Assembly: GCA_023229845.1 (NCBI GenBank)
Contig: JALNYK010000006.1
Coordinates: 48,846-112,845, forward strand
Direction of reading: 5' to 3'
DNA: 64,000 bases
Source of the DNA: Gallionella sp.
GTDB lineage: Bacteria; Pseudomonadota; Gammaproteobacteria; Burkholderiales; Gallionellaceae
The notes beneath the pieces were generated by a model. That model worked only from the letters and a program-made list of their open reading frames with translations, did not search any database and was not told where the DNA came from. The position numbers and the translations under genes were made by a program. Within the stretch, counting starts at the first letter, position 1. Every line of letters starts with the position of its first letter. This document shows, piece by piece, positions 63,929-64,000 of the stretch.

Positions 63929-64000
63929 GCGCTCGTAGCTCAGCTGGATAGAGTATTGGTTTCCGAAGCCAAGGGTCGTGGGTTCGACTCCCGCCGAGCG
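63929..64000 (+). tRNA. tRNA-Arg (anticodon CCG), cut by the window edge
   Basis: Cloverleaf elements are clear: acceptor GCGCTCG pairing with CGAGCG at the edge, D arm GCTCAGCTGGATAGAG, anticodon stem TTGGT / GCCAA with loop TTCCGAA (anticodon CCG at 63963-63965), and T arm GTGGGTTCGACTCCCGC. Only the last acceptor base, the discriminator and any encoded CCA lie beyond 64000. It decodes CGG. Confidence 0.96.

Overview
The window looks like a chromosome segment of a GC-rich betaproteobacterium. Gene content (NAD-dependent formate dehydrogenase, Rnf complex with pyruvate:ferredoxin oxidoreductase, PEP synthase, VC_2705-type symporters) and gene orders such as mreBCD-mrdA-rodA-rlpA and dapF-DUF484-xerC suggest the Gallionellaceae/Nitrosomonadales. 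That placement is an inference; no rRNA is present to confirm it.

Layout. 1-6.9 kb: prfA, an antitoxin beside a broken toxin, an AT-rich membrane protein, prmC, argS, a SPOR protein, dsbA and a short-chain dehydrogenase, all on plus. 7.1-12.1 kb (minus): periplasmic DNA ligase ligE, and the gatCAB operon with a DUF3050 gene between gatA and gatB. 12.2-19.8 kb (plus): the cell-shape operon mreBCD-mrdA-rodA-rlpA, then pldA. 20.0-26.1 kb (minus): a DUF2971 gene, an RlmI-like methyltransferase, xerC, DUF484, dapF, tag and a CoA-binding protein. 26.3-33.2 kb (plus): cNMP/CBS/DUF294 protein, DnaQ-like exonuclease, NhaD antiporter, DUF4212 plus sodium:solute symporter, small membrane protein; then a cold-shock gene on minus. 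34.0-40.1 kb: soluble formate dehydrogenase operon fdsG-fdsB-fdsA-fdhD-fdsD, convergent with purT. 41.5-46.2 kb: a TctE/TctD-like two-component system divergent from a second DUF4212/symporter pair; then ppsR. 47.1-49.2 kb: an accessory patch (DUF4160/DUF2442 pair, a three-repeat micro-protein inside an inverted-repeat cassette, an AT-rich HAD hydrolase). 49.3-63.7 kb: a LysR regulator divergent from rnfB-nifJ-rnfC-D-G-E-A, a small Cys-rich membrane protein and ppsA. A tRNA-Arg(CCG) runs off the right edge.

How the genes may work together (inference). Symporters import a small carboxylate such as acetate. Formate dehydrogenase makes NADH. Rnf exchanges electrons between NADH and ferredoxin at the cost or gain of an ion gradient. 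The oxidoreductase, which carries its own ferredoxin domain, interconverts acetyl-CoA and pyruvate, and PpsA makes PEP under PpsR control. A tandem operator GTAAG-N6-GTAAGC lies upstream of nhaD, the first symporter operon and rnfB, and may tie these ion-linked operons together.

The window is rich in short palindromic repeats. Two are translated in frame inside genes (a dehydrogenase and the RlmI-like methyltransferase). Several others sit exactly at operon junctions, where the downstream start codon is duplicated on both sides of the repeat and, in four cases, a short open frame bridges the insert.
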